Below, one piece after another: positions 16,631-25,188 of a DNA stretch of 64,000 nucleotides (positions within the stretch are counted from its first letter, which is position 1; every line of letters begins with the position of its first letter). The DNA comes from Streptomyces candidus. GTDB lineage: Bacteria; Actinomycetota; Actinomycetes; Streptomycetales; Streptomycetaceae. The position numbers were made by a program, and so were the translations under genes. The stretch spans positions 62,001-126,000 of the forward strand of contig NZ_JACHEM010000015.1 of NCBI RefSeq assembly GCF_014207445.1, written 5' to 3'. The notes under the pieces were generated by a model. That model ran no database searches, had not been told where the DNA came from, and saw nothing but the letters and a program-made list of their open reading frames with translations.

Positions 16631-17809
16631 ATGAACCGTCTTCCGACGCCCTGGGGCGTGTCCGAGCTCGCCCGCTTTCCCGAGGACCCCCGCGACACGC
16701 TGCGCGCGTGGGACGCCGCCGACGAGTACCTGCTGCGGCATCTGGCGGGCACCGCTGAGGTCCCGCCGGTGGACCTCGGCGGCAGCGTCGTGATCCTGGG
16801 CGACCGGTGGGGCGCGCTCACCACGGTGCTGGCCGGACACCGCCCCGCGCAGATCACCGACTCGTACCTCGGGCAGCGGGCGACCCGCGCCAACCTCGCC
16901 CGCAACGGCGCGGACCCGGACGCCGTCACCCTGCTGTCGACGCGGGACACCCCGCCCGACCGCATCGACGTCCTGCTGATCCGGGTGCCCAAGAGCCTCG
17001 CGCTGCTGGAGGACCAGCTGCACCGGCTCGCCCCGGGCCTTCACGAGGGCACGGTCGTCGTCGGCACCGGCATGGTGAAGGAGATCCACACCTCCACGCT
17101 GCGCCTGTTCGAGAGGATCGTCGGCCCGACCCGTACCTCCCTCGCGGAGAAGAAGGCCCGGCTGATCTTCTGCACCCCCGGCCAGGTACGGGACCGGAGC
17201 GCGGGCCCGTGGCCGGTGACGTACACGCTGGACGCCGACGCCGGAGCCGGCTCCGGGGTGACCGTCACCAACCACGCCGGGATCTTCTGCGCCGAGCGCC
17301 TCGACATCGGCACCCGGTTCTTCCTCCAGCACCTGACCAGGAGCCGGCACCTGGCGCCGGGCCCGGGCCCCACCCGGATCCTGGACCTGGGCTGCGGCAA
17401 CGGAGTCGTCGGCACGGCGGCGGCACTCGCCCGACCGGGGGCGGAAGTCGTCTTCGCCGACGAATCGTTCCAGGCCGTCGCCTCGGCGGAGGCGACCTGC
17501 CGCGCGAACCTTCCCGGAGCGGCGGGCAAGGCGGAGTTCCTGGTGGGCGACGGCACCGCGGGCATCCCCGGCGAGTCCGTCGACCTCGTGCTGAACAACC
17601 CCCCGTTCCACTCCCATCAGGCGACCACCGACGCGACCGCCCGGCGGATGTTCGCCGGGGCGCGCGACGTGCTGCGACCCGGCGGCGAACTCCTGGTCGT
17701 CGGCAACCGGCACCTCGGCTACCACGTACGGCTGCGCAGGCTCTTCGGCAACTGCGAAGTGATCGCCGGCGACCCGAAGTTCGTCGTCCTGCGCGCCGTC
17801 AAACGCTGA
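16631..17809 (+). CDS. Class I SAM methyltransferase, RlmG/RsmC family
   Basis: A 392-residue protein with the doubled methyltransferase layout of 23S/16S rRNA guanine-N2 methyltransferases. The N-terminal half is degenerate. The C-terminal half holds the SAM site ILDLGCGNGVVGTAAA and the catalytic NNPPFHSH (NPPFH at 323-327), the signature of rRNA (guanine-N2) methylation in exposed loops. RlmG, acting on G1835 of 23S rRNA, is the best match by length (about 380); RsmC is shorter. TAGCCT lies nine bases before the ATG, so the mRNA leader is probably only a few bases long. It converges on the TPR gene. Confidence 0.85.
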   Translation: MNRLPTPWGVSELARFPEDPRDTLRAWDAADEYLLRHLAGTAEVPPVDLGGSVVILGDRWGALTTVLAGHRPAQITDSYLGQRATRANLARNGADPDAVTLLSTRDTPPDRIDVLLIRVPKSLALLEDQLHRLAPGLHEGTVVVGTGMVKEIHTSTLRLFERIVGPTRTSLAEKKARLIFCTPGQVRDRSAGPWPVTYTLDADAGAGSGVTVTNHAGIFCAERLDIGTRFFLQHLTRSRHLAPGPGPTRILDLGCGNGVVGTAAALARPGAEVVFADESFQAVASAEATCRANLPGAAGKAEFLVGDGTAGIPGESVDLVLNNPPFHSHQATTDATARRMFAGARDVLRPGGELLVVGNRHLGYHVRLRRLFGNCEVIAGDPKFVVLRAVKR

Positions 17810-17830
17810 CCGCCGGGCGGGTCCGGGCGC

Positions 17831-18214
17831 TCAGTGCCCGGCGAGGCCCTCCGGTGACCCGAAGTCGCCGGACAGCGCGGCCGCGGTCCGCAGGTACGGC
17901 GCCGCCTCCGCGTGCCGTCCCTGGCGCTCCAGGGTGCGGCCCAGCATCAGCTGCGCGTAGGTCTCGACCGGGCATACCTCCAGCACCGTGCGCAGCTCCT
18001 GCTCCGCCTTGGAGAGCTGGGCGGAGTGGTAGTACGAACGGGCCAGCAGCAGCCGCGGCGAGGTCAGCTCCGGGGCCTCCGCCACGAGGGAGGTGAGGAC
18101 GCGGGCCGCCTTGTCGTACTCCTTCGCGTCGAAGAACAACTGCGCGCGGTCCCAGCGCTCGGCCGCGGTGCCCTGCCGGTAGTACGCGTCGTTGAGGTTG
18201 ACCTGCACGTTCAC
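17831..18214 (-). CDS. Small tetratricopeptide repeat protein
   Basis: A 127-residue all-helical protein. The segments AERWDRAQLFFDAKEYDKAARVLTSLV, LLLARSYYHSAQLSKAEQELRTVLEV and AQLMLGRTLERQGRHAEAAPYLRTAAAL are three consecutive TPR units. There is no signal or membrane segment. TPRs mediate protein binding, so a scaffold role is likely, but no partner is evident. The GTG start has AAGGAG upstream. A six-bp hairpin (17823-17841) spans its stop and the gap to the convergent methyltransferase gene. Confidence 0.85.
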   Translation of the reverse strand: MNVQVNLNDAYYRQGTAAERWDRAQLFFDAKEYDKAARVLTSLVAEAPELTSPRLLLARSYYHSAQLSKAEQELRTVLEVCPVETYAQLMLGRTLERQGRHAEAAPYLRTAAALSGDFGSPEGLAGH

Positions 18215-18357
18215 TGGTACTCCTTCTGGCCTGTCGGTACGGGATCGGCCGTACCGAGCCGTTCACCCCCTCCAACACACCCCTGTCGTTGAACATTCCA
18301 CCAAGGGGAGCGGCGTCCGGACTCCGCGATCCCGGCCCCCGGCGCTACGTTGACGCC

Positions 18358-19323
18358 ATGAGCAATCTCGATCTCCAGGCGACCCCCTCGGTCTGCGGCG
18401 GGCGCGGCTTCGTCGCCGCCGAACCGGTCCGCGAACTCCTCTCGCCCCGCCGGGTGCAGCTCGGCGCCTCCACCGAGGTGCGGCGGCTGCTGCCCAACCT
18501 GGGCCGCCGCATGGTCGGCGCCTGGGCCTTCGTCGACCACTACGGCCCCGACGACATCGCCGACGAGCCCGGTATGCAGGTCCCGCCGCACCCCCACATG
18601 GGCCTGCAGACCGTCAGCTGGCTGCACGACGGCGAGGTCCTGCACCGCGACAGCACCGGCGGCCTCGCCACCATCCGCCCCCGCGAACTCGGCCTGATGA
18701 CCTCGGGGCGTGCCATCAGCCACTCCGAGGAGAGCCCCAGACAGCACGCGCGCCTCCTGCACGGCGCGCAGCTCTGGGTGGCCCTCCCCGATGCCCACCG
18801 CCACACCGAACCGCACTTCCAGCACCACACCGACCTGCCGACGGTCACCGCCCCCGGCCTCGCGGCCACCGTGATCCTCGGCGAGCTGGACGGTGCGGCG
18901 TCGCCCGGAACCTCGTACACCCCGATCGTCGGCGCCGACCTCACCCTGGCGCGCGGCGCGCAGGCCTCCCTGCCGCTCGACCCGGACTTCGAGTACGCCG
19001 TGCTTTCCATGTCCGGCGAGGCGCACGTCGACGGGGTGCCGGTCCTGCCCGGCTCGATGCTCTACCTCGGCTGCGGACGCACGCGGCTGCCCCTGCGCGC
19101 CGAGTCCGACGCGAGCCTGATGCTCCTGGGCGGTGAACCCTTCGAGGAGGAACTCGTCATGTTCTGGAACTGGATCGGCCGCTCCCACGAAGAGATCGCC
19201 CAGGCCCGTACCGACTGGATGGAGGGCACCCGGTTCGGTGAGGTGAAGGGGTACGACGGGCCCCCGCTGCCCGCACCCGCACTGCCCACGGGCCCCCTGA
19301 AGCCGCGCGGACGGGTGCGCTGA
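18358..19323 (+). CDS. Pirin family protein
   Basis: A 321-residue double-cupin protein of the pirin family. Conserved phrases are RRMVGAWAFVDHYGP, PHPHMGLQTVSWLHDGEVLHRDS (metal-binding His cluster) and MTSGRAISHSEESP. Bacterial pirins bind iron, and some act as quercetinases or enzyme regulators; the exact role is not predictable. ATG at 18358 sits six bases after TACGTT (18346-18351), the leaderless pattern, which supports this start over the in-frame ATG 23 codons upstream. It is divergent from the TPR gene. Confidence 0.9.
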   Translation: MSNLDLQATPSVCGGRGFVAAEPVRELLSPRRVQLGASTEVRRLLPNLGRRMVGAWAFVDHYGPDDIADEPGMQVPPHPHMGLQTVSWLHDGEVLHRDSTGGLATIRPRELGLMTSGRAISHSEESPRQHARLLHGAQLWVALPDAHRHTEPHFQHHTDLPTVTAPGLAATVILGELDGAASPGTSYTPIVGADLTLARGAQASLPLDPDFEYAVLSMSGEAHVDGVPVLPGSMLYLGCGRTRLPLRAESDASLMLLGGEPFEEELVMFWNWIGRSHEEIAQARTDWMEGTRFGEVKGYDGPPLPAPALPTGPLKPRGRVR

Positions 19324-19376
19324 CGCCGCACCGGCGCACGCGCTGAACAACGGATTCCGCTTGAGTGCGTGTGAAA

Positions 19377-19424
19377 CCGGTGGTGCGAGGAAGGCGCACA
19401 GCGACAGATCCGCACCACCGGAGG
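19377..19424 (+). promoter_or_regulatory. Inverted repeat reaching the Shine-Dalgarno of the ATP-grasp gene
   Basis: CCGGTGGTGCG (19377-19387) is the exact complement of CGCACCACCGG (19411-19421). The right arm enters the GGAGG ribosome-binding site (19420-19424) of the TTG-initiated ATP-grasp gene. Folding would partly block initiation. It might instead be a DNA operator; the sequence cannot decide. Confidence 0.5.
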
Positions 19425-19431
19425 CACATCC

Positions 19432-20763
19432 TTGAGTGACAGCGAGAACACCCGCGAGACCACCAGGAACATCTTCGTACTCGGCCTCGACGAGGCCAAC
19501 CTGCCCACCCTGAACGCGGTGCCGCATGCCGAGGAGTACCGGTTCCACCCGTTGCTCACCATCGAAGAGCTCCAGGTCGGCGAGGTGTCGGTGCCCGACC
19601 TCATCGACAAGGCACAGGCCGTCCTGGACGCCTTCGACGGACCCATCGACGCGATCGTCGGCTACTGGGACTTCCCCGTCAGCACCCTCGTGCCGATCCT
19701 GAGCGAGCGCTACGGCACCCGCAGCACCAGCCTCGAATCCGTCGTCAAGTGCGAGCACAAGTACTGGAGCCGGCTGGAGCAGGAGAAGGTCGTCGACGAG
19801 CACCCCCGGTTCGGCCGGGTCGACCTCGAAGCCGACGACCCCCGGCCGCCCGAGGGCATGAGCTTCCCCATGTGGGTCAAGCCCGCCCTCTCGTACTCCT
19901 CGGAGCTGGCGTTCGGCGTCAAGGACCAGCACGAGTTCCGCGAGGCGGTCGGGGAGATAGCCAAGGGCGTCGCCCGGGTGGGCCGCCCCTTCGAGTACGT
20001 GCTCGACCAGCTCGACCTGCCCGAGGAGATGACCGGCGTCGGCGGCCAGGTCTGCCTCGCCGAGGAGGCGCTCACCGGCGTCCAGGTCGCGGTCGAGGGC
20101 TACGTGCACGACGGCGAGGTCACCGTCTACGGCGTCCTCGACTCCATCAACTACCCCGGCTCCTCCAGCTTCCTGCGCCACCAGTACCCCTCCGCGCTGC
20201 CGGAACCGGTGATCGGGCGGCTGCACGACGTCTCGAAGAAGGTGATGCGCCAGGTCGGCATGGACGCCGCGACCTTCAGCATCGAGTACTTCTACGACCC
20301 GCAGCGCGACGCCCTCAACCTGCTGGAGATCAACCCGCGGCACTCGCAGTCCCACGCGGAACTCTTCGAGTACGTCGACGGCGTCCCCAACCACCACTGC
20401 ATGCTCAGCCTGGCCCTTGGCCGCGACCCCGCACTGCCGCACCGCGCGGGCCCGTACCAGGTCGCCGCGAAGTGGTACTACCGCTGGTTCGCGGACGGCA
20501 CGGTGCGCCAGGCGCCCGGGCCCGAGGACATCGCACGGATCGAGAAGGAGATCCCGGGCGTACGCATCGACATCGTTCCCGACGAGGGCCAGCGGCTCTC
20601 CGACACCGAGCAGCAGGACAGCTACAGCTACGAGATCGCGCACATCTTCACCGGCGGCGACAGCGAGGAGGACATCCGCGCCAAGTACGACCGCTGCGTC
20701 GCGGCCCTGGGCCTCGACTTCGCCGACACCGTGCCCGGCGGCCGGGACCAGAAGAACCTCTGA
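19432..20763 (+). CDS. ATP-grasp domain ligase
   Basis: A 443-residue ATP-grasp enzyme. An N-terminal Rossmann-like region is followed by the ATP-binding subdomain with MWVKPALSYSSELAFGVKD (ATP-contact lysine) near 145-165. The magnesium site is LLEINPRHSQSHAEL (Glu299, Asn301, Arg303). Such enzymes join a carboxylate to an amine or thiol through an acyl phosphate; D-Ala-D-Ala-like and peptide ligases are examples. The substrate is unknown. The start is TTG with GGAGG seven bases upstream and no nearby in-frame ATG or GTG. It precedes a CocE-type hydrolase by 47 nt and is probably co-transcribed with it. Confidence 0.87.
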   Translation: MSDSENTRETTRNIFVLGLDEANLPTLNAVPHAEEYRFHPLLTIEELQVGEVSVPDLIDKAQAVLDAFDGPIDAIVGYWDFPVSTLVPILSERYGTRSTSLESVVKCEHKYWSRLEQEKVVDEHPRFGRVDLEADDPRPPEGMSFPMWVKPALSYSSELAFGVKDQHEFREAVGEIAKGVARVGRPFEYVLDQLDLPEEMTGVGGQVCLAEEALTGVQVAVEGYVHDGEVTVYGVLDSINYPGSSSFLRHQYPSALPEPVIGRLHDVSKKVMRQVGMDAATFSIEYFYDPQRDALNLLEINPRHSQSHAELFEYVDGVPNHHCMLSLALGRDPALPHRAGPYQVAAKWYYRWFADGTVRQAPGPEDIARIEKEIPGVRIDIVPDEGQRLSDTEQQDSYSYEIAHIFTGGDSEEDIRAKYDRCVAALGLDFADTVPGGRDQKNL

Positions 20764-20810
20764 CACCGGCACCGGACACCGAACCAGCAGGAGAGGAGCG
20801 AGACCGCCCC

Positions 20811-22844
20811 ATGCGCCATGTGAGCAACCTCCCGTACGACACCAAGGAGGAGGAGCACGTCGTCGTCCCCGCCCGCGACGGCACCCGCCTGTCGGCCCGG
20901 ATCTGGCGGCCCGTCGGCTCCGACGGGGAACCGGTGCCCGCCGTCCTGGAGTACATCCCATACCGCAAGCGCGACCTGTCCGCCGTACGGGACTCCATCC
21001 ACCACCCGTACATCGCCGGCCACGGCTACGCCTGCGTACGCGTCGACCTGCGCGGCACCGGCGAGTCCGAGGGCGTCCTCGCCGACGAGTACCTGGAGCA
21101 GGAGCAGACCGACGCCGAGGACATCCTCGCCTGGATCGCCGAACAGCCCTGGTGCGACGGGAACACCGGCATGATGGGCATCTCCTGGGGTGCCTTCGCC
21201 GCCCTCCAGACCGCCGCCCGCAGGCCGCCGAGCCTGCGCGCCGTCGTCCTCGCGTCGTTCACCGACGACCGGTACGCCGACGACATGCACTACATGGGCG
21301 GCGCCATGCTCTCCGACAACCTCGCCGAGGCGGGCACCATGTTCGCCTACGCCACCTGTCCGCCGGACCCCGCCGTCGTCGGCGAACGCTGGCGCGGGAT
21401 GTGGCAGGAGCGGATGGAGAACACCCGCCCGTGGATCCTCAACTGGCTGCGCCACCAGCGCCGCGACGACTACTGGCGGCACGCCTCCGTCTGCGAGGAC
21501 TACACCGCCGTACAGGTACCGGTCCTGGCGTCCAGCGGCTGGGCCGACGGGTACTCCAACGCCGTCACGCGCGTACTGGAACACCTCGACGTGCCCCGCA
21601 AGGGCCTGATCGGGCCGTGGTCGCACAAGTACCCGCACCTGGGCGAGCCCGGGCCCGCCATCGGCTACCTCCAGGAAGTCGTCCGCTGGTGGGACCACTG
21701 GCTCAAGGGCATCGACAACCACGTCATGGACGGGCCCATGCTCCAGGCCTGGATGCAGGACAGCGTGCCGCCCTCCACCTCCTACGAGGAACGCCCCGGC
21801 CGCTGGGTCGGCGAACCCTCCTGGCCCTCCCCGCACGTCACCCCCGTCACCCACCCCCTGCTGCGCCACCGCATCGCGTCACCCGGCCAGGAACCGCCGG
21901 AGGGCGGCGGTGAGGCCATGTCCGTGCGGTCGCCGCTGTCGGTGGGGCAGTTCGCCGGCAAGTGGGCCTCGTACAACGCACCGCCCGACCTGCCCTACGA
22001 CCAGCGCGAGGAGGACGGCGGCTCGCTCGTCTTCGACACCGCACCCCTTGAGGAGCGGACGGAGATCCTCGGCACGGCGACGGTCGAACTGGACCTGACG
22101 GTGAGCGAGCCCGTCGCCACCGTCGCCGCCCGGCTCTCCGACGTCGCCCCCGACGGCAGCGCCACCCGCGTCACCTACGGCGTCCTCAACCTGACGCACC
22201 GCGACGGCACGGGCGAGCCCGAACTCCTGGAGCCCGGCAGGCGCTACCGCGCCACCGTCCAGCTCAACGGAGCCGCCCAGGCCTTCCCGCCCGGGCACCG
22301 CATCCGGCTCTCCCTGTCCACCTCGTACTGGCCGCTCGCCTGGCCCGCACCCCGGCCCGCCACGCTGCACGTGTACGAGGGAACCAGCACCCTCACCCTG
22401 CCGGTGCGCCCCAACGAGGAGCCCGACGAGGCCCCGCAGCAGCCCTTCGACGAACCGGAGGGGTGCCCGCCGCTGTCCGCCACCCGGCTCACCCCGCCCG
22501 AGGAGCGCTGGGAGGTCAAGCGCGACCTCATCGGCTACGGGTCCACCCTGGAGATCGTCAAGGACCGCGGCACCGTGCGCATCGACGACATCGCTCTCGA
22601 CACCGGCCTGCGCGCCGAGGAGCGCTACACCGCGACCGCCGACGACTTCACCTCCGTCGCCGGCGAGACGGCCTGGACGATGCGCTTCGCCCGCGACGAC
22701 TGGAACGTCCGCGTGGAGACCCGCACGGAGCTGCGCTGCACCGAGACGGACTTCCTCGTGGACGCCACCCTCGACGGCTACGAGGGGGAGCGCAGGGTCT
22801 TCTCCCGGACCTGGAACGAGACCGTGCCCAGGGACGGCCTGTAG
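20811..22844 (+). CDS. CocE/NonD family hydrolase (X-Pro dipeptidyl-peptidase S15 type)
   Basis: A 677-residue serine hydrolase. The alpha/beta core at about 25-290 has the nucleophile elbow GISWGAF (Ser125) and VDLRGTGESEG. It is followed by a jelly-roll X-Pro dipeptidyl-peptidase C-terminal domain (TVELDLTVSEPVATVAARLSDVAPDG) and a further 110-residue beta-rich tail. There is no signal peptide. Relatives hydrolyse cocaine esters, macrolide esters, glutaryl amides or X-Pro peptides. ATG at 20811 has GAGAGGAG upstream. Pairing with an ATP-grasp ligase suggests that one makes and the other cleaves an amide or ester, or that both act on one small-molecule pathway; that is inference. Confidence 0.88.
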   Translation: MRHVSNLPYDTKEEEHVVVPARDGTRLSARIWRPVGSDGEPVPAVLEYIPYRKRDLSAVRDSIHHPYIAGHGYACVRVDLRGTGESEGVLADEYLEQEQTDAEDILAWIAEQPWCDGNTGMMGISWGAFAALQTAARRPPSLRAVVLASFTDDRYADDMHYMGGAMLSDNLAEAGTMFAYATCPPDPAVVGERWRGMWQERMENTRPWILNWLRHQRRDDYWRHASVCEDYTAVQVPVLASSGWADGYSNAVTRVLEHLDVPRKGLIGPWSHKYPHLGEPGPAIGYLQEVVRWWDHWLKGIDNHVMDGPMLQAWMQDSVPPSTSYEERPGRWVGEPSWPSPHVTPVTHPLLRHRIASPGQEPPEGGGEAMSVRSPLSVGQFAGKWASYNAPPDLPYDQREEDGGSLVFDTAPLEERTEILGTATVELDLTVSEPVATVAARLSDVAPDGSATRVTYGVLNLTHRDGTGEPELLEPGRRYRATVQLNGAAQAFPPGHRIRLSLSTSYWPLAWPAPRPATLHVYEGTSTLTLPVRPNEEPDEAPQQPFDEPEGCPPLSATRLTPPEERWEVKRDLIGYGSTLEIVKDRGTVRIDDIALDTGLRAEERYTATADDFTSVAGETAWTMRFARDDWNVRVETRTELRCTETDFLVDATLDGYEGERRVFSRTWNETVPRDGL

Positions 22845-22875
22845 CGTTCGTTCCACTCGTACGGACCGTCCGGAC

Positions 22876-22920
22876 GCGCGGTCACCTGCCCCGAAGGCTG
22901 CAATGGACAGGTGACCGCGC
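22876..22920 (+). promoter_or_regulatory. 13-bp inverted repeat spanning promoter and start of osmoprotectant operon
   Basis: GCGCGGTCACCTG at 22876-22888 and its exact complement at 22908-22920 flank a TGCAAT box (22899-22904). The right arm contains the GTG start codon. A regulator bound here would cover the -35 region, the -10 box and the start. As RNA only the right arm would remain in a leaderless transcript, so an operator is more likely. Confidence 0.6.
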
Positions 22921-23582
22921 CCCCGGACGACTGCCTCGCCCGCAACGACTGGATCTGCGGCGCGTATCTGTCCAGCCGCCGCGAGATCCTCCTCGACGCG
23001 GTGCTCCAGCACCTCCACCTGACCGTGGTGTCGGTGCTTCTGGGGCTCCTCGTCGCCGTGCCCCTGGCCCTCGCGGCCCGCCGCTGGCGGTGGGCCGCCG
23101 GGCCGGTCCTCGGGCTGACGACGGTGCTCTACACCATCCCCTCCCTCGCGATGTTCTCGCTGCTGCTGCCCGTGTACGGACTCTCCGCGTCCCTCGTGAT
23201 CGCCGGACTCGTCCTGTACTCGCTGACCCTGCTCGTACGCAACCTCCTCGCCGGCCTGCGCGCCGTGCCCGAGGAAACCCGGCAGGCAGCCCGCGGCATG
23301 GGCTACGGGCCGGTCCGGCTGCTGCTCGGCGTGGAACTGCCGCTCGCCGTGCCCGCCGCCATGGCCGGGCTGCGCATCGCCACCGTCTCGGCCGTCTCCC
23401 TGGTCACCGTCGGTGCGATCGTCGGCCACGGCGGGCTCGGCAACCTCATCTACACCGGGATGAACTCCTACTTCAAGGCGCAGGTCCTCACCGCCTCCGT
23501 GCTCTGCGTGGTCATCGCCGTCGCCGTCGATCTCCTGCTGCTCGGCCTGCAACGCCTGCTCACCCCCTGGACGCGCGCATGA
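22911..23582 (+). CDS. Osmoprotectant ABC transporter permease (OpuCB-like)
   Basis: A 223-residue permease with about five or six membrane helices and the cytoplasmic EAA-type loop AARGMGYGPVRLLLGVELPLAVPAAMAG that docks on the ATPase. The N-terminus DCLARNDWICGAYLSSRR is typical of actinobacterial glycine betaine/carnitine/choline permeases. The GTG start lies six bases after TGCAAT with no Shine-Dalgarno, suggesting a leaderless mRNA. Its stop overlaps the next permease's ATG by four bases. Confidence 0.9.
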   Translation: MTAPPDDCLARNDWICGAYLSSRREILLDAVLQHLHLTVVSVLLGLLVAVPLALAARRWRWAAGPVLGLTTVLYTIPSLAMFSLLLPVYGLSASLVIAGLVLYSLTLLVRNLLAGLRAVPEETRQAARGMGYGPVRLLLGVELPLAVPAAMAGLRIATVSAVSLVTVGAIVGHGGLGNLIYTGMNSYFKAQVLTASVLCVVIAVAVDLLLLGLQRLLTPWTRA

Positions 23583-24253
23583 ACACCCTCACCGCCGCCT
23601 GGGACTATCTCACCGACGCCACGCACTGGAACGCCGAAGGCGGCATCTGGGACCGGCTCGGCGAGCACCTCTTCCTCACCGTCGTCTGCCTCCTGCTCAG
23701 CTGCCTGATCGCGCTGCCGGTCGCCCTCGTGCTCGGCCACCTCGGCAGGGGCGGGGCGCTCGCCGTCAACATCTCCAACGTCGGCCGGGCCGTGCCGACC
23801 TTCGCCGTGCTGGTCCTGCTGCTCCTGACCCCGCTCGGGACGAAGGGGGAGTGGCCGACGATCGTCGCGCTGGTGCTGTTCGCGGTGCCGCCGCTGCTCA
23901 CCAACGCGTACGTCGGGATGCGCGGCGTCGACCAGGACACCGTCCGGGCCGCCCGGGGGATGGGCATGACGGGGCGGCAGGTGATGTTTCACGTGGAACT
24001 TCCCCTCGCCCTGCCGCTCGTCCTGACCGGAGTGCGCATCGCCGCCGTCCAGCTCGTGGCGACCGCGACGCTCGCCGCGCTGGCGGGCGGCGGCGGACTG
24101 GGACGCATCATCACCGCGGGATTCAACCTGGCCAGCACCCCGCAGGTGGTGGCGGGCGCGGTCCTGGTCGCCGCTTTCGCGCTCCTGGTGGAGGGTCTCT
24201 TCGAAGTGGGCCACAAGTGCGTGCCCTCGTGGGCGAGGGGGCGGACGGGATGA
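23579..24253 (+). CDS. Osmoprotectant ABC transporter permease (OpuCD-like)
   Basis: A 224-residue permease paralogous to the preceding one, with about five or six helices and the EAA loop AARGMGMTGRQVMFHVELPLALPLVLTG. The phrase NISNVGRAVPTFAVLVLLL is characteristic of the OpuB/OpuC permease family. The two permeases probably form a heterodimeric channel. ATG overlaps the previous stop (ATGA), and its own TGA overlaps the next ATG, so the three genes are translationally coupled. Confidence 0.9.
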   Translation: MNTLTAAWDYLTDATHWNAEGGIWDRLGEHLFLTVVCLLLSCLIALPVALVLGHLGRGGALAVNISNVGRAVPTFAVLVLLLLTPLGTKGEWPTIVALVLFAVPPLLTNAYVGMRGVDQDTVRAARGMGMTGRQVMFHVELPLALPLVLTGVRIAAVQLVATATLAALAGGGGLGRIITAGFNLASTPQVVAGAVLVAAFALLVEGLFEVGHKCVPSWARGRTG

Positions 24254-25188
24254 AGCCACGCCTGTACGCGGCGGTGCTCGCGCTCCTCACCCTCACGGCC
24301 TGCGCCACCGGCCCCTCGCTGGAGGACCGCGGCGAGGTCACCGGTGAGCCCGGCGACAGCCACGACCTGACCATCGGCTCGGCCGGCTTCACCGAGAGCG
24401 ACCTCCTCGCCCAGATGTACGCGCTCCTCCTGCAGAAGGCCGGACACCGCACCGGCATCCTGTCCGTCTCCAACCGGGAACTGTATGAACCGGCCCTGGA
24501 GAGCGGCCAGATCGATGTCGTACCCGAGTACGCGGCCACCTTCGCCGACTGGCTCAACGCGAAGACGAACGGCGCGGACGCGCCGCCCGTCGGCTCACCC
24601 GACCTGAACGCCACCATGCGCGCGCTGCGCGAGCTCGCCGCGCCGCGCGGGCTCACCGTCCTCGACGCGGGCCGCGCCGTCGACCAGAACGCCTTCGCCG
24701 TCACAGAGGCCTACGCGCGCCGGCACCGCCTCAGGACGCTCACCGACCTGGGAAGGTCCGGGCTGCCGGTACGGCTCGCGGCGGGCGACGAGTGCGTGCA
24801 GCGCCCGTACTGCGCGCCGGGGCTGAGGAAGACGTACGGCATCGACATCACGGCCGTCGACCCCAAGGGCGTGGGCACCACTCCCGCCAAGCAGGCCGTG
24901 CAGAACGGCCAGGACCAGATGGTCCTCACCACCACCACCGACGCCACCCTCGACGCGTTCGGCCTGGTCCTGCTGGAGGACGACAAGCACCTCCAGAACG
25001 CCGACCACATCGTGCCGGTGGTGAACGGGCGACAGGCCGGTTCGGCGCGTGTCACCAAGGCACTGGACAAGCTCAACACGGTCCTGACCACCGAGGACCT
25101 TGCGTCGCTCAACCAGCAGGTGGACAGCTGGCGCAGGCTGCCGCAGGACGTGGCGCGTGCCTATCTGGAGTCCAAGGGGCTGATCTGA
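24250..25188 (+). CDS. Osmoprotectant ABC transporter substrate-binding lipoprotein
   Basis: A 312-residue lipoprotein with lipobox LTAC (Cys18) after a short signal. It is a quaternary-amine-binding fold of the OpuC/OpuF type: LTIGSAGFTESDLLAQMYALLLQKAGH, DVVPEYAATFADWL and a C-terminal TEDLASLNQQVD. It would deliver glycine betaine, choline, carnitine or similar to the two permeases. ATG overlaps the upstream TGA. Its last 28 bases overlap the 3' end of the ion channel gene on the opposite strand. Confidence 0.92.
   Translation: MKPRLYAAVLALLTLTACATGPSLEDRGEVTGEPGDSHDLTIGSAGFTESDLLAQMYALLLQKAGHRTGILSVSNRELYEPALESGQIDVVPEYAATFADWLNAKTNGADAPPVGSPDLNATMRALRELAAPRGLTVLDAGRAVDQNAFAVTEAYARRHRLRTLTDLGRSGLPVRLAAGDECVQRPYCAPGLRKTYGIDITAVDPKGVGTTPAKQAVQNGQDQMVLTTTTDATLDAFGLVLLEDDKHLQNADHIVPVVNGRQAGSARVTKALDKLNTVLTTEDLASLNQQVDSWRRLPQDVARAYLESKGLI

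Noticed and set aside
18211..20961. A 916-codon minus-strand open frame over the pirin and ATP-grasp genes
   Set aside because: Both opposite genes have catalytic motifs in correct order, and the minus frame has none.
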